From the NCBI RefSeq assembly GCF_900105195.1, contig NZ_FNRX01000002.1, positions 3,410,001 to 3,474,000 on the forward strand: DNA of 64,000 nt, in the 5' to 3' direction. Positions within the stretch are counted from its first letter, which is position 1. Each line of letters begins with the position of its first letter. The DNA comes from Rhodococcus pyridinivorans. Its GTDB lineage: Bacteria > Actinomycetota > Actinomycetes > Mycobacteriales > Mycobacteriaceae. The notes under the pieces are model-generated. The model searched no databases. It was not told where the DNA came from and worked only from the letters and a program-made list of their open reading frames with translations. Position numbers and translations under genes: made by a program. Shown here piece by piece: positions 1-9,832 of the stretch.

Positions 1-864
1 CGCGCTGGTGATGCCGGGGACGACGGTCACCGGGATGCCGGCCGCGGTGCAGGCCTCGAGCTCCTCGTAACCGCGACCGAAGACGTACGGGTCGCCGCCC
101 TTGAGTCGGACGACGAACTTGCCGGCCTTTGCGCGGTCGATGAGGGTCTCGTTGATGACCTGCTGAGCCATGGCCCGTCCGTACGGGAGCTTCGCCGCGT
201 CGATCACCTCGACGTGCGAGTCGAGTTCCGCGAGCAGTTCCTGCGGGGCGAGATGGTCGGCGACGACCACGTCGGCGCGGGTGAGGAGGCGTCGACCGCG
301 CACGGTGATCAGGTCGGGATCGCCCGGCCCTCCGCCCACGAGGGCGACGCCGACCGGCTTCGGCGCGGTCTCGGCGAACTCGGCGACGGCCGCTCCGGCG
401 AGGGCGTCACGGATCGAGGTGCGCACGGCGGCGGACCGGCGGTGGTCGCCACCGGCGAGGACGCCGACGGTCAGACCCTCGTAGCGGGCCGTGGCGGGGG
501 TGACGGCACTGCCGTGACGGGCGTTGTCCGCGCGGACGCAGAAGATCCTGTTGCGTTCGGCTTCGGCGACGACCGCTGCGTTGGTCTCGGGTTCGTCGGT
601 GCAGGCCATGGCGTACCACGCGCCGTCGAGGTCGCCGTCGCGGTAGTCGCGCAGGTCGAGGGAGATGCGGCCCTTCGTCGCCATGCTCTCGACCACGGGG
701 GTCGCGGCCCGGGCGACCACGTGGACGTCGGCACCGGACGCGACGAGCAGACCGAGACGCCGCTGCGCGACGCTGCCTCCTCCGACGATCACGACGCGGC
801 GTCCACGGAGATCGAGTCCGACCAGGTAACTGGTCTCGTCCTCAGCGGCAGCGGACACGGGCAT
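1..864 (-). CDS. cobA: siroheme synthase / uroporphyrinogen-III C-methyltransferase (partial, 3' end off window)
   Basis: The frame is open from ATG at 864 to the window edge, so the C-terminus is missing. The first part, about residues 10 to 110, is a CysG-N-like NAD-binding domain (precorrin-2 dehydrogenase/ferrochelatase type) with a GGGSVA dinucleotide motif. From about residue 125 a tetrapyrrole methylase domain begins with VGGGPGDPDLIT, the SAM-binding loop, and continues through VRLKGGDPYVFGRG. The fusion would methylate uroporphyrinogen III and oxidise precorrin-2 for siroheme, which serves sulfite and nitrite reductases. It lies just beyond the mqo terminator on the same strand and so is probably transcribed separately. 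Confidence 0.9.
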   Translation of the reverse strand, partial: MPVSAAAEDETSYLVGLDLRGRRVVIVGGGSVAQRRLGLLVASGADVHVVARAATPVVESMATKGRISLDLRDYRDGDLDGAWYAMACTDEPETNAAVVAEAERNRIFCVRADNARHGSAVTPATARYEGLTVGVLAGGDHRRSAAVRTSIRDALAGAAVAEFAETAPKPVGVALVGGGPGDPDLITVRGRRLLTRADVVVADHLAPQELLAELDSHVEVIDAAKLPYGRAMAQQVINETLIDRAKAGKFVVRLKGGDPYVFGRGYEELEACTAAGIPVTVVPGITSA

Positions 865-913
865 CTCCCCATCTCTCGTGTCGGGGCGAATCCGATCGGA
901 CCCACCTTCGGGA

Positions 914-949
914 CACCTGTGGCCCGGGCATCGCCCCGGGCCACAGGTG
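914..949 (-). terminator. hairpin terminator after mqo
   Basis: A perfect 15-bp inverted repeat (914-928 with 935-949) surrounds a 6-base loop. It lies 11 bp beyond the mqo stop codon and before the siroheme synthase start. There is no clear T-tract, as is common for actinobacterial hairpin terminators. Confidence 0.75.
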
Positions 950-960
950 CAGTGATCGGA

Positions 961-2487
961 TCAGACCGCGGCGGCCTCTGCGGGTGCCTCGGCCACGGTG
1001 TCGGAGACGACGTCGAGCTGCAGCGACTTCGTGCTGTGGTCCCATACCTGGCGGAACAGGTCGGGGTTGTCGGACAGCTTCAGACCGAGCGACGGGACCA
1101 TTTCGCGGAGCTTGGACTGCCAGCCCGCCCACTGCTGCGGGAAGCAGCGCTCGAGGACGTCGAGCATGGCCGGAACGGCCGTCGAGGCACCCGGCGACGC
1201 ACCGAGCAGACCGGCGATCGAACCGTCACCCGCGTTGACCACGGCGGTACCGAACTCGAGGACACCGCCCGCACCCTTGCGGCGGATGACCTGCACACGC
1301 TGGCCGGCGACGATGAGCTCCCAGTCCTCGAGGCGCGCCTCGGGCACGAACTCGGCGAGGGTGCCGATGCGGTCGGCGGGCGACTGCATGAGCTCACCGA
1401 CGAGGTACTTGACCAGGCCGAGCTCAGTGACGCCGACGCCGAGCATCGACATCAGGTTGCCGGGCTTGACGGACTTGGGCAGGTCCATGATGCCGCCCTG
1501 TTTGAGGAACTTGGGCGACCAGCCGGCGTAGGGACCGAAGAGCAGACCCTGCTTGCCGCCGATGACGCGGGTGTCGAGGTGCGGCACCGACATCGGAGGG
1601 GCACCGACCGCGGCCTTGCCGTAGACCTTGGCGCTGTGCTGCGCGATGACCTCGGGATTGGTGCAGCGCAGGAAGGCACCGGAGACGGGGAAGCCACCGA
1701 AGCCCTTGATCTCCTTGATGCCCGACTTCTGCAGCAGGTGCAGCGCGCCGCCGCCGGCGCCGACGAAGACGAACTTCGCCTGGACCTTGCGCGACTCGCC
1801 GGTGCGGCGGTTGCGGACCTTCACGATCCAGCTGCCATCGGACTGCTTGGACACGTCGGTGACGTCGTGGCCGAAGAAGACGGTGCCGCCGGAGGCCGCG
1901 ACGTGGTTGATGAGCTGCTTGGTGAGGGCACCGAAGTCGATGTCGGTGCCGGTCTGCGTCCAATTCAGGGCAACCGGGTCGGAGAAGTCGCGGCCCTTGC
2001 CCATGAGCGGCAGACGCTCGGTGAAGACCTCGGGGCTCTCGGTGTACTCCATGCCCTCGAAGAGGGGATGGCCGGCAAGGGCGTCGTAGCGGGCACGCAG
2101 GTACTTCACGTTCTCGGCGCCGTGTACGAAGCTGACGTGCGGAACCGGATTGATGAAGTTCTTGGGGTCGGACAGAATGCCGTTGTCGACGGCGTACGCC
2201 CAGAACTGGCGCGAGACCTGGAACTGCTCGTTGACGTTGACGGCCTTCGCGATGTCGACCGAACCGTCCGGCTTCTCAGGAGTGTAGTTGAGCTCACACA
2301 GCGCGGAGTGGCCCGTACCGGCGTTGTTCCAGGGGTCGCTGCTCTCGGCGGCCGCGGCGTCGAGGCGCTCGAACGCGGTGATCGACCAGTCGGGCTGCAC
2401 CTGACGCAACAACGCACCGAGGGTTGCGCTCATGATGCCCGCGCCCACGAGCACTACATCGGTTTTCGCTACTACGTTCTCTGACAC
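961..2487 (-). CDS. mqo: malate:quinone oxidoreductase
   Basis: FAD-dependent membrane-associated enzyme that oxidises malate to oxaloacetate and passes electrons to menaquinone, bypassing soluble malate dehydrogenase. The N-terminus has a Rossmann FAD loop ([13 protein letters not shown], about residues 12-24), followed by the family motif [17 protein letters not shown] and the C-terminal GASPGAST segment. Length, 508 residues from the chosen start, is normal. The frame is open further upstream, but GTG at 2487 is preferred because the family begins near here and an AAGGAAG ribosome site lies upstream. It appears to be a single gene with its own terminator. Confidence 0.93.
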   Translation of the reverse strand: MSENVVAKTDVVLVGAGIMSATLGALLRQVQPDWSITAFERLDAAAAESSDPWNNAGTGHSALCELNYTPEKPDGSVDIAKAVNVNEQFQVSRQFWAYAVDNGILSDPKNFINPVPHVSFVHGAENVKYLRARYDALAGHPLFEGMEYTESPEVFTERLPLMGKGRDFSDPVALNWTQTGTDIDFGALTKQLINHVAASGGTVFFGHDVTDVSKQSDGSWIVKVRNRRTGESRKVQAKFVFVGAGGGALHLLQKSGIKEIKGFGGFPVSGAFLRCTNPEVIAQHSAKVYGKAAVGAPPMSVPHLDTRVIGGKQGLLFGPYAGWSPKFLKQGGIMDLPKSVKPGNLMSMLGVGVTELGLVKYLVGELMQSPADRIGTLAEFVPEARLEDWELIVAGQRVQVIRRKGAGGVLEFGTAVVNAGDGSIAGLLGASPGASTAVPAMLDVLERCFPQQWAGWQSKLREMVPSLGLKLSDNPDLFRQVWDHSTKSLQLDVVSDTVAEAPAEAAAV

Positions 2488-2668
2488 TGGGAAATCGACT
2501 TCCTTGTCTGGTTCGCACGCGCCGCCGAAGTACGGAGGTACCGTCTCGCGTGGGTGTCCCGTCAACGCGGCGCGCGAATGCGACCGACAGGTTACCCGCG
2601 CGTGGTCCGACGTTTCATTTCACCTCATTGTGTACCCATGAGCGGTGGTCGGCGAACACACCTAGGGT

Positions 2669-3745
2669 GTGATAGTGACTACTTGGCGTCCTGACGTCCT
2701 CGGAGACGGCTACGAACAGCTCGAACTGCCGCTGGGCACCGACCCCGACGGCGAAGGCGAGATCTCGGCGACCCTGGTGCGCTACCAGCCTCCGTCTACC
2801 GATCTCCCCGACCGGGCGGTGCTCTACGTCCACGGCTTCACCGATTACTTCTTCCAGCAGCACCTCGCCGAGCACTTCGCGGCGCGCGGTTACCGCTTCT
2901 TCGCGCTGGACCTTCGCAAGTGCGGTCGTTCGCGGGCACCCGGGCACACCCCTCACTTCGTCACCGATCTCTCCCACTACGACGCCGAACTCGACGAGGC
3001 GCTGCGCGTGGTGCGCGAGGAGGTCGGTGGCGGTGTGCTGCTGGCGGCCCACTCGACGGGCGGGCTCGTCCTGCCGTTGTGGCTCGACCGTCTCCGTCGC
3101 CGGCCCGGCGGGGTTGCCGCGGCGGGCATCGTGGGTCTCGTCCTGAACAGTCCGTGGTTCGACCTGCAGGGACCGTCCTACCTGCGCAATGTCGGCACGG
3201 CGGCCGTCGACATCGTCGGCCGCCTCCGCCCGCGCGCGCTCATACCGCTGCCGAAGACCGAGGCCTACGGCCGCAGCCTGCAGTGCGACGGCTGGCGCTA
3301 CGACCTCGACTGGAAGCCGTTGACCGGGTTCCCCGTCCGCTTCGGCTGGTTACGTGCCGTGCGGCGGGGCCAGGCCGTCCTGCACCGCGGGCTCGACATC
3401 GGGGTGCCGTCGCTGATCCTGCGGTCCGGTGCCTCGCGCTTCGCTCCGCGGTACGACGCGAGCGTCGACACCGTCGACGCGGTCCTCGACGTCCGCCAGA
3501 TAGCCCGATGGGCGGGATGCCTCGGCAACCGCACGACGATCGTGCCGATCGACGGTGCCCGTCACGACGTGTTCCTGTCCACACCCGGTCCCCTGGCGGA
3601 GGCCTTCCGGGAATTGGACTTGTGGCTGGAATGGTTGGACGGAGCGGACGAGGCGGACACCTCCGGTTCCCGAACCGAGGCCGACGACTCCGACGACTCC
3701 GCCACCGTTTCCGTACTGCACCGACTCACGGGAGAGCACGCGTGA
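2669..3745 (+). CDS. alpha/beta hydrolase (lysophospholipase-like)
   Basis: A 358-residue cytosolic alpha/beta hydrolase without signal peptide. It shows the oxyanion-side motif YVHGFTDY (about 52-59), the nucleophile elbow AAHSTGG (Ser about 127) and a late GARHDVFLS segment supplying the catalytic His. These fit serine-hydrolase lipases of the lysophospholipase group; the substrate is unknown. A second GTG six bases downstream (2675) is an equally good start. Its TGA overlaps the GTG of the mycothione reductase by four bases, so the two are translationally coupled. The C-terminal tail is Asp-rich. Confidence 0.85.
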   Translation: MIVTTWRPDVLGDGYEQLELPLGTDPDGEGEISATLVRYQPPSTDLPDRAVLYVHGFTDYFFQQHLAEHFAARGYRFFALDLRKCGRSRAPGHTPHFVTDLSHYDAELDEALRVVREEVGGGVLLAAHSTGGLVLPLWLDRLRRRPGGVAAAGIVGLVLNSPWFDLQGPSYLRNVGTAAVDIVGRLRPRALIPLPKTEAYGRSLQCDGWRYDLDWKPLTGFPVRFGWLRAVRRGQAVLHRGLDIGVPSLILRSGASRFAPRYDASVDTVDAVLDVRQIARWAGCLGNRTTIVPIDGARHDVFLSTPGPLAEAFRELDLWLEWLDGADEADTSGSRTEADDSDDSATVSVLHRLTGEHA

Positions 3746-5115
3746 CCCACTACGACCTCGCGATCATCGGCACAGGATCGGGGAATTCGATCCTCGACGA
3801 GCGGTACGACGGGAAGCGCGTCGCTCTCCTCGAAGAAGGCACCTTCGGGGGCACCTGCCTCAACGTGGGCTGCATCCCCACGAAGATGTACGTCTACGCC
3901 GCGGAGGTCGCCCACACGGTCCGCACCGCGGCGAAGTACGGCGTCGACGCGTCGATCGACGGAGTGCGGTGGAACGACATCGTCGACCGGGTCTTCGGTC
4001 GCATCGATCCCATCGCTGCGGGCGGCGAGCGCTACCGCCGCGAGGACTGCGCGAACGTCACCGTCTACGACGGTCACGCGCGGTTCGTCGGCGAGCGCCG
4101 CATCGACACCGGAACCGGTGAGGTGATCACCGCGGACCAGGTGGTCGTCGCGGCCGGTTCGCGGCCCGCGATCCCGCAGGAGGTACTCGATTCCGGTGTG
4201 AGATATCACACGAGCGACGGCATCATGCGGTTGCCTAAACTGCCCGAGTCCCTCGTAATCCTCGGGACGGGTTTCATCGCGATGGAGTTCGCCCACGTCT
4301 TCTCGGCGCTCGGCACGCGGGTGTCGGTGATCGCGCGGACCGACCGTCTACTGCGGCACCTCGACGCCGACGTCTCCGAGCGGTTCACGGCGCTCGCCGC
4401 GGCCAAGTGGGACGTCCACCTCGCCAATCCGGCCCGGGCGTTCCGTCCGGTCGGCGACGGCGTGGAGGTCGAACTCGCCGACGGCACCGTCGTGAGCGGC
4501 GACGCCCTGCTCGTCGCGACAGGTCGGCAGCCCAACGGTGACCTGCTCGACGCCGCGGCGGCCGGCATCGAACTCGATGCGAAGGGCCGGATCGTGGTCG
4601 ACGAGTTCCAGCGCACGTCCGCGGCGGGTGTGTTCGCCCTCGGCGACGTGTCGTCGCCCTACCAGCTCAAGCACGTGGCCAACCACGAGGCGCGGGTCGT
4701 CCAGCACAACCTGTTGCACGACGCGTGGAGCGGCGACACCACGGGTCTGCAGCAGACGGACCACCGCTACGTCCCCTCCGCGGTGTTCACCGATCCGCAG
4801 ATCGCGTCGGTCGGTCTCACCGAGGCCGAGGCCCGGGAGGTGGGATTCGACATCTCCGTCAAGATCCAGGATTACGGCAACGTCGCCTACGGCTGGGCCA
4901 TGGAGGACACCGAAGGTTTCTGCAAGCTGATCGCCGATCGGTCGACGGGTCTGCTGCTCGGCGCCCACATCATCGGGGCCCAGGCGTCGACGGTCATCCA
5001 GCCGCTCATCCAGGCCATGTCGTTCGGTCTGCCCGCGCGGGAGATGGCGACCGGGCAGTACTGGATCCACCCCGCGCTGCCCGAACTCGTCGAGAACGCC
5101 CTGCTGGGTCTCTGA
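3742..5115 (+). CDS. mtr: mycothione reductase
   Basis: NADPH- and FAD-dependent disulfide reductase that regenerates mycothiol, the actinobacterial glutathione analogue. The 457-residue protein has the FAD loop IIGTGSGN (8-15), the redox pair Cys39/Cys44 in [13 protein letters not shown], a NADPH-binding ILGTGFIA motif in mid-protein, and the C-terminal His-Glu dyad in [19 protein letters not shown] at 3742 is used because it gives the expected N-terminus and overlaps the previous stop. The longer upstream frame is only read-through of the hydrolase sequence. Confidence 0.94.
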   Translation: MTHYDLAIIGTGSGNSILDERYDGKRVALLEEGTFGGTCLNVGCIPTKMYVYAAEVAHTVRTAAKYGVDASIDGVRWNDIVDRVFGRIDPIAAGGERYRREDCANVTVYDGHARFVGERRIDTGTGEVITADQVVVAAGSRPAIPQEVLDSGVRYHTSDGIMRLPKLPESLVILGTGFIAMEFAHVFSALGTRVSVIARTDRLLRHLDADVSERFTALAAAKWDVHLANPARAFRPVGDGVEVELADGTVVSGDALLVATGRQPNGDLLDAAAAGIELDAKGRIVVDEFQRTSAAGVFALGDVSSPYQLKHVANHEARVVQHNLLHDAWSGDTTGLQQTDHRYVPSAVFTDPQIASVGLTEAEAREVGFDISVKIQDYGNVAYGWAMEDTEGFCKLIADRSTGLLLGAHIIGAQASTVIQPLIQAMSFGLPAREMATGQYWIHPALPELVENALLGL

Positions 5116-5148
5116 ACTTCGGGGTCTCCGAGCACCTTCACCAGCGCC

Positions 5149-5185
5149 GTGTGGCCTGCTGCCCTCTCCGGGCCGCAGGCCACAC
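5149..5185. terminator. hairpin between convergent mtr and hydrolase genes
   Basis: An 11-bp perfect stem (5149-5159 with 5175-5185) and a 15-base loop lie between two convergent genes. It probably terminates transcription from both sides. Confidence 0.7.
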
Positions 5186-5190
5186 GCGTC

Positions 5191-5763
5191 TCACCAGCTT
5201 CCGGTGCGCAGCGCGATCGCGGACGCGAAGTCGGTGGGCGCCTCGGCGGGCACGTTGGCGACCCCGGCGAGTTCGACCACCCGGAACTCTCCCGTCACGT
5301 AGCGCATCGATGCGTCCGCTTCGGGTCGACGCGAGGCATCGCCCACGACGATCGTGGTGGGCACCTCCGCGGGCGGCGCCGACGCGTCGCGCACCGTGCC
5401 GTCACGATCCGCGACCGCGGGATGGCCGCGGTCGGCGACCACCAGGCTCGCGAAGCGTCCGAAGCGTCCTGCGGCGACGGCCCAGGCCAGTTCGGCTCCC
5501 GCGCCGCTGCCCGCCAGATGAACCCAGGGCAGGGCGAGGGCGTCCAGTAGGGCGAACACGTCGGCGGGCGCGAGTCCGTCGATCTTCTCGACCACGATCG
5601 TCCGCAGGTCGGACGTGTGCAGCCGCTCGCACACGACGTCGTACACACCTGCGTCCTCCCCCGCGTCGGGGAAGAGCAGCACCGTGTAACGACTTTCGGG
5701 GCCGCCGATCCGAACCTGCACGTCCCCACCGGGCGTGGTCACCGTCCTCGATTCCATGGGCAA
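5191..5763 (-). CDS. small alpha/beta-hydrolase-fold protein
   Basis: A compact 190-residue protein with hydrolase-fold hallmarks: VLLFPDAGEDAGVY after the first strand, and HLAGSGAGAELAW, a nucleophile-elbow-like GSGAG with Ser in the expected place. A GDASRRPEA segment may be the acid turn. The lid is short and the C-terminal catalytic His is not obvious, so activity is uncertain. ATG at 5763 or 5757 could be used. It is convergent with mtr across a shared hairpin. Confidence 0.65.
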   Translation of the reverse strand: MPMESRTVTTPGGDVQVRIGGPESRYTVLLFPDAGEDAGVYDVVCERLHTSDLRTIVVEKIDGLAPADVFALLDALALPWVHLAGSGAGAELAWAVAAGRFGRFASLVVADRGHPAVADRDGTVRDASAPPAEVPTTIVVGDASRRPEADASMRYVTGEFRVVELAGVANVPAEAPTDFASAIALRTGSW

Positions 5764-5827
5764 ACGCTACATGGCCGCAGTCCGTGCTCCGCCTCTTGCC
5801 GTATCGACGACGGGCTGGGGAGTGGAC

Positions 5828-6187
5828 ATGCGGATGTTCGGGATCCTGCGTTTCGTCACCGACAGTTCCGTGGTGCAGTTCCTGGGATTCTTCGCCACCA
5901 TGCTCCTGATCGTTGCGCTGTCGATGCTCGTCGGGGCAATCCAGCACCGTTGGCGCGCAACGGGTCTGCTGACGGCCGCCGCGTCCGTCGTCGTGATCGG
6001 CGGTCTCGCCGCGACCCTCGTCACGTGGACCCGGTCGTGGTCGTCGCTGTGGTCGTGGATCGTCGACGCGTCGCCGACGACGACCCTGGTGGCGCTCCCC
6101 CTGCTGGTGGCCGCGGTGTGCGTGGGCGCGACCTGGCAGGTCGCCCGCAACGCGGCACCCCAGGCCGGCCGCCTTCCGAAACAGGTT
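5828..6187 (+). CDS. small membrane protein without a normal stop codon (3' end uncertain)
   Basis: From ATG 5828 about 110 residues read as a genuine membrane protein, with three hydrophobic helices (near residues 14-35, 43-62 and 82-101) and charged loops. No stop follows. The frame stays open through the map hairpin and then antisense to map until 7207. The other two frames also lack a nearby stop: one ends at 6258, the other farther on. I place the end before the hairpin at 6191 as a guess. Either the stop was lost by an indel or a long antisense tail really is translated. Confidence 0.4.
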
Positions 6188-6190
6188 CGC

Positions 6191-6213
6191 CCCCGACCCT
6201 TTCCCGGTCGGGG
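6191..6213. terminator. hairpin terminator after map
   Basis: An 8-bp GC stem, CCCCGACC at 6191-6198 with GGTCGGGG at 6206-6213, lies 32 bp beyond the map stop. It could also end the small membrane-protein transcript arriving from the left. Confidence 0.65.
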
Positions 6214-6244
6214 CCGAACTCCGTGCTCGCTCAGCGAGCGGAGG

Positions 6245-7102
6245 TCACGGCAGGGTGAGGATCTCGGCGCCGGTGTCGGTGACGACGATGGTGTGCTCGA
6301 ACTGCGCGGTCCACTTGCGGTCCTTGGTGACGACCGTCCAGCCGTCGTCCCAGATCTCGTAGTCGGGCGTACCGAGGTTGATCATCGGTTCGATGGTGAA
6401 CACCATGCCGGGCTCGATGATCGTGTCGATGTCGGGCCGGTCGTAGTGCAGGATCACCAGGCCGTTGTGGAAGGTCTCGCCGATACCATGGCCGGTGAAG
6501 TCGCGGACGACGCCGTAGCCGAAGCGGTTGGCGTAGGACTCGATAACCCGGCCGATGACGTTGAGGGCCCGGCCCGGCTTGACCGCCTTGATGCCGCGCA
6601 TCGTGGCCTCGCGGGTGCGATCGACGAGCAGGCGGACGTCCTCGGAGACGTCGCCGGCCAGGAAGGTGGCGTTGGTGTCGCCGTGAACGCCGTCGATGTA
6701 GGCGGTGACGTCGATGTTGACGATGTCGCCGTCCTCGACGACGGTCGAGTCGGGGATGCCATGGCAGATGACCTCGTTGAGCGAGGTGCAGCACGACTTG
6801 GTGAAGCCGCGGTAGCCGAGGGTCGACGGGTAGGCGCCGTGGTCGCACATGTACTCGTGCGCGACGCGGTCGATCTCGTCGGTGGTCACGCCCGGCGCGA
6901 CAACCTTACCGGCCTCGACGAGGGCCTGTGCGGCGATCTTCGACGCGAGTCGCATCTTCTCGATCGTCTCGGGTGTCTGCACCCACGGCTCGTTGCCTTC
7001 CTTCGCCGTGGGCTTCCACACGTACTCCGGCCGTTCGATCGATGCGGGCACCTCCCGGACGGGAGTCGGAGTGCCGGGGACGAGCGGAGCGCGGGTAGCC
7101 AT
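6245..7102 (-). CDS. map: type I methionine aminopeptidase
   Basis: Cytosolic dinuclear-metal enzyme that removes the initiator Met. Metal ligands are visible in order: Asp in [11 protein letters not shown], Asp in GVHGDTNA, His in FTGHGIGE, Glu in FTIEPM and Glu in AQFEHT. A substrate-contacting His lies in EVICHGIP. The N-terminal extension with [14 protein letters not shown] resembles the longer mycobacterial MapB type, including a PxxP-like segment. Translation is placed at ATG 7102 (285 residues), four bases after GGAAG. The longer open frame lacks a ribosome site. Confidence 0.94.
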   Translation of the reverse strand: MATRAPLVPGTPTPVREVPASIERPEYVWKPTAKEGNEPWVQTPETIEKMRLASKIAAQALVEAGKVVAPGVTTDEIDRVAHEYMCDHGAYPSTLGYRGFTKSCCTSLNEVICHGIPDSTVVEDGDIVNIDVTAYIDGVHGDTNATFLAGDVSEDVRLLVDRTREATMRGIKAVKPGRALNVIGRVIESYANRFGYGVVRDFTGHGIGETFHNGLVILHYDRPDIDTIIEPGMVFTIEPMINLGTPDYEIWDDGWTVVTKDRKWTAQFEHTIVVTDTGAEILTLP

Positions 7103-7167
7103 GACTTCCAGATTAGCCGCCGCGCCCCGCTCCCCCGTCATCCACCGATCGGGCCGTCGTGCGCCGC

Positions 7168-8811
7168 TCAGCCCACAGCGCCCGCCTGGCGCAGCTTGAA
7201 GCGCTGAACCTTGCCGCTCGGCGTCTTGGGCAGGTGCGGCACGAAGTGCACCGCGCGCGGGTAGGCGTGGGCGGCGTACTTCTGCTTCACGAGCTTCTGC
7301 AGCTCCGCCTCGACCGCGTCGTCGCCCTCGACACCCTCCCGCAGCACCACGAACGCCTCGAGGACCTCCCCCCGCAGTTCGTCCGGCAGACCCACCACGG
7401 CGGCCTCGATCACGTCGGGGTGCATCACGAGCACCGACTCGACGTCGAACGGGCCGATGCGGTAACCGGCCATGATGATCACGTCGTCGTCACGGGACGA
7501 GAAGAAGAAGAAGCCGTTCTCGTCGACCTTGCCGGCGTCGCCGGTCAGGTACCAGCGGCCGTCCTCGCTGAACCGGTCGGCGGTCTTCTCGGGTGCGTCG
7601 ACGTAGCCGGTGAACCACACGAGCGGGCTCGCGTGCACGTCGATCGCGACGCGTCCGACCTCACCGGGCTCGGCGATCTCGTCGCTGTCCTCGCGCAGCA
7701 CCGCGCAGCTCCAGCCCGGCAGCGGCTTGCCCATCGAACGCGCCGGGGTGTCCTCGCGCAGCTCGTCCGCCCACGCGTCGACGACGAACATGCCGTGTTC
7801 GGTCTGTCCATACTGGTCGCGCACCACGACACCGAGGGTCTCCTTCGACCACTCGAGGACGTCCGGGGTCAGCGGCTCACCGGCCGAGGAGGCACGACGC
7901 AGCCGCACCGGCGGGTGCTCGGCGGTGTCGGCCTTGAGGCTGCGGTAGACCGTCGGGGCCGCCGCGAAGTTGGTCACCCCGAAGGTGTCGAGGATCTGCC
8001 AGGTGAGCGCGGGCGAGAAACCGGCGTGCAGCAGGAGGCTGCGCCGACCGGCCGCGAGCGGCCCTAGTAGCGCGTAGTAGAGCCCGTACGCCCATCCCGG
8101 ATCGGCCGCGTTCCAGAAGACGTCGTCCTTGCGCACGTCGAGGCCGAACTCCAGGTAGGCGTGGAAGGACGCCAGCGCCTTCACCGGGACGGGAACACCC
8201 TTGGGAGTGCCGGTCGTGCCGGAGGTGAACAGCTGGACCAGGCGCCCCTCGGCGCCGACGGCGACAGCCTCGCCACGCGGGTCGTCGGCCGACTGCGCGG
8301 CGACCAGCTCGCCGAAGTCGCGGGCCCCACGCCCGGACGCGTCGGCGTCTCCCTCACCGGCCACGACGACCTGCCACGGCACCTCGGCGGGAAGATCCGA
8401 TCCGGCGGCGAGCTTGCCGGCCTGATCACGATCGGCCACGACCACCTTGGTGCCGCTCGCGTCGAGCCGGAAGGCGATCGCCGGCGGGGCGAAGGCGGTG
8501 AAGAGCGGCACGTGCACGGCGCCGCGACGCCAGATACCGAGAACCGCGACCACCAGGTCTGCCGACTTGCCCATGAGCGTCGCGACGTGGTCGCCGGGTT
8601 CGACACCGAGATCCGCCAGCGCCGCGGCGAAGCGGATCGACCGTTCGCGGAGCTCGCCGTAGGTGAGATCGGTGGAGCTCAGGTCCGCGTCGACGACGGT
8701 GAACGCCACCGCGTCGGCGGGATGGTCGTCGCACAGCAGTCGGGCTGCGCAGGCGTCTGCCGTGTCGTACCGCTCGAGCAGTGTCCGCACGCGGCTCGCT
8801 GTGTCGCCCAT
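7168..8811 (-). CDS. acyl-CoA synthetase (AMP-forming, acetyl/medium-chain type)
   Basis: Adenylate-forming ligase of 547 residues that activates a carboxylic acid to acyl-AMP and then acyl-CoA. The P-loop-like [10 protein letters not shown] lies at 196-205, QYGQTEH is motif A5, YLTGDAGK is the A7 Asp region, and TPSGKVQRF near the C-terminus carries the adenylation Lys. The sequence resembles acetyl-CoA synthetase-like and medium-chain acyl-CoA ligases, so the substrate could be a short or medium-chain acid. It is divergent from a GAF-LuxR regulator across about 110 bp, which suggests local control. Confidence 0.85.
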   Translation of the reverse strand: MGDTASRVRTLLERYDTADACAARLLCDDHPADAVAFTVVDADLSSTDLTYGELRERSIRFAAALADLGVEPGDHVATLMGKSADLVVAVLGIWRRGAVHVPLFTAFAPPAIAFRLDASGTKVVVADRDQAGKLAAGSDLPAEVPWQVVVAGEGDADASGRGARDFGELVAAQSADDPRGEAVAVGAEGRLVQLFTSGTTGTPKGVPVPVKALASFHAYLEFGLDVRKDDVFWNAADPGWAYGLYYALLGPLAAGRRSLLLHAGFSPALTWQILDTFGVTNFAAAPTVYRSLKADTAEHPPVRLRRASSAGEPLTPDVLEWSKETLGVVVRDQYGQTEHGMFVVDAWADELREDTPARSMGKPLPGWSCAVLREDSDEIAEPGEVGRVAIDVHASPLVWFTGYVDAPEKTADRFSEDGRWYLTGDAGKVDENGFFFFSSRDDDVIIMAGYRIGPFDVESVLVMHPDVIEAAVVGLPDELRGEVLEAFVVLREGVEGDDAVEAELQKLVKQKYAAHAYPRAVHFVPHLPKTPSGKVQRFKLRQAGAVG

Positions 8812-8928
8812 TGTGGTCCTTTCGTCCGTACCGGCCAGGGTGTTCCTGATCTGTGGAGCACACCCGTTCGACGTCTATGATTCGAGTCACACCATGTTCC
8901 CCGATACCCCCGGAAAGGGGTGGCGTTC

Positions 8929-9783
8929 GTGTCGTCCTCCTCGTCGGCGCTGCTGCGTCCCCGTGACGGTGACGCCCTGCGCGGTGAACTCCGCCGCACC
9001 GCGGCGCAGGCACAGTTGCCGGTGGTCTTCGCCGGCGAGGTCCAGCAGGGATCGCTGCAGCTCAGCGAATTCTTCGGCACCCGCACCAACAGCCTGGCGG
9101 GGGTCGTGGTGCCTCCGCGGGCCGGTCTCGGCGGTCGCGTCCTCGCGGAGTCGCGGGTGGTGACGGTGTCGGACTACGGTCGCTCTGCGTCGATCACGCA
9201 CCACTTCGACCGTCCCGTTCTGTACGAGGGATTGCGGTCCATCCTCGCCGTGCCGGTACTCGTCGAGGGCAAGGCCCGCGCGGTGTTGTACGGCGCCGCG
9301 CGCGAGTGCGCGCCGGTCGGTGATCGGGCGGTGACGGCGTTCGCGCAGGCGGCCGCACGTCTCGCGCACGAGATCGAGGTGCGCGACGAGGTCGATCGGC
9401 GACTCGCGATGCTCGAGCGGTCGTCCGGCGACCGCGATCCCGTCGCGACCGCGCAGGTCCGCGAGGTCCACGCCGAGCTGCGGGTGCTCGCGCAGGGCAC
9501 GACCGATCCGGCGCTGCAGGAGAAGCTCCGCTCGTTGTCCGACCGTCTCGCCGGGGTGCTCGACGGAACGGAACCGGAATCGACGGACGTCGTGCTGTCC
9601 CCGCGCGAGACCGACGTGCTGTCCCATGTGGCGCTGGGGTGCAGCAACGCCGAGATCGCCCAGCGCCTGTCGGTCGGTGCCGAGACGGTCAAGAGCTACC
9701 TGCGCAGCGCCATGAGCAAGCTCGACGTCCATTCCCGCCACGAGGCCGTCGTCGCCGCGCGAAAATCGGGTCTGCTGCCCTGA
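8929..9783 (+). CDS. GAF-domain LuxR-family transcriptional regulator
   Basis: The first 150 residues form a GAF-like sensor domain (GLGGRVLAESRVVTVSDY, SILAVPVL). A charged linker follows, then a C-terminal LuxR helix-turn-helix over the last 65 residues (LSPRETDVLSHVALGCSNAEIAQRL, ETVKSYLRSAMSKL). It would bind DNA as a dimer in response to a small molecule or redox signal. GTG 8929 is preferred over GTG 8920 because GGAAAGGGG then sits about 8 bases upstream; at 8920 the start would overlap that site. The divergent acyl-CoA synthetase is the likely target. Confidence 0.85.
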   Translation: MSSSSSALLRPRDGDALRGELRRTAAQAQLPVVFAGEVQQGSLQLSEFFGTRTNSLAGVVVPPRAGLGGRVLAESRVVTVSDYGRSASITHHFDRPVLYEGLRSILAVPVLVEGKARAVLYGAARECAPVGDRAVTAFAQAAARLAHEIEVRDEVDRRLAMLERSSGDRDPVATAQVREVHAELRVLAQGTTDPALQEKLRSLSDRLAGVLDGTEPESTDVVLSPRETDVLSHVALGCSNAEIAQRLSVGAETVKSYLRSAMSKLDVHSRHEAVVAARKSGLLP

Positions 9784-9832
9784 TATCCGGCCGGTCCCCC
9801 ATCGGCGGACAGGGTGCGGAAGGGGGCCTGCG

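Noticed and set aside
214..2484. Plus-strand open frame of 756 codons opposite siroheme synthase and mqo
   Set aside because: It is the mirror of two confident minus-strand genes, lacks any protein-family motif, and its composition (Asp/Gly/Val/Arg rich) is the usual antisense signature of high-GC genes.
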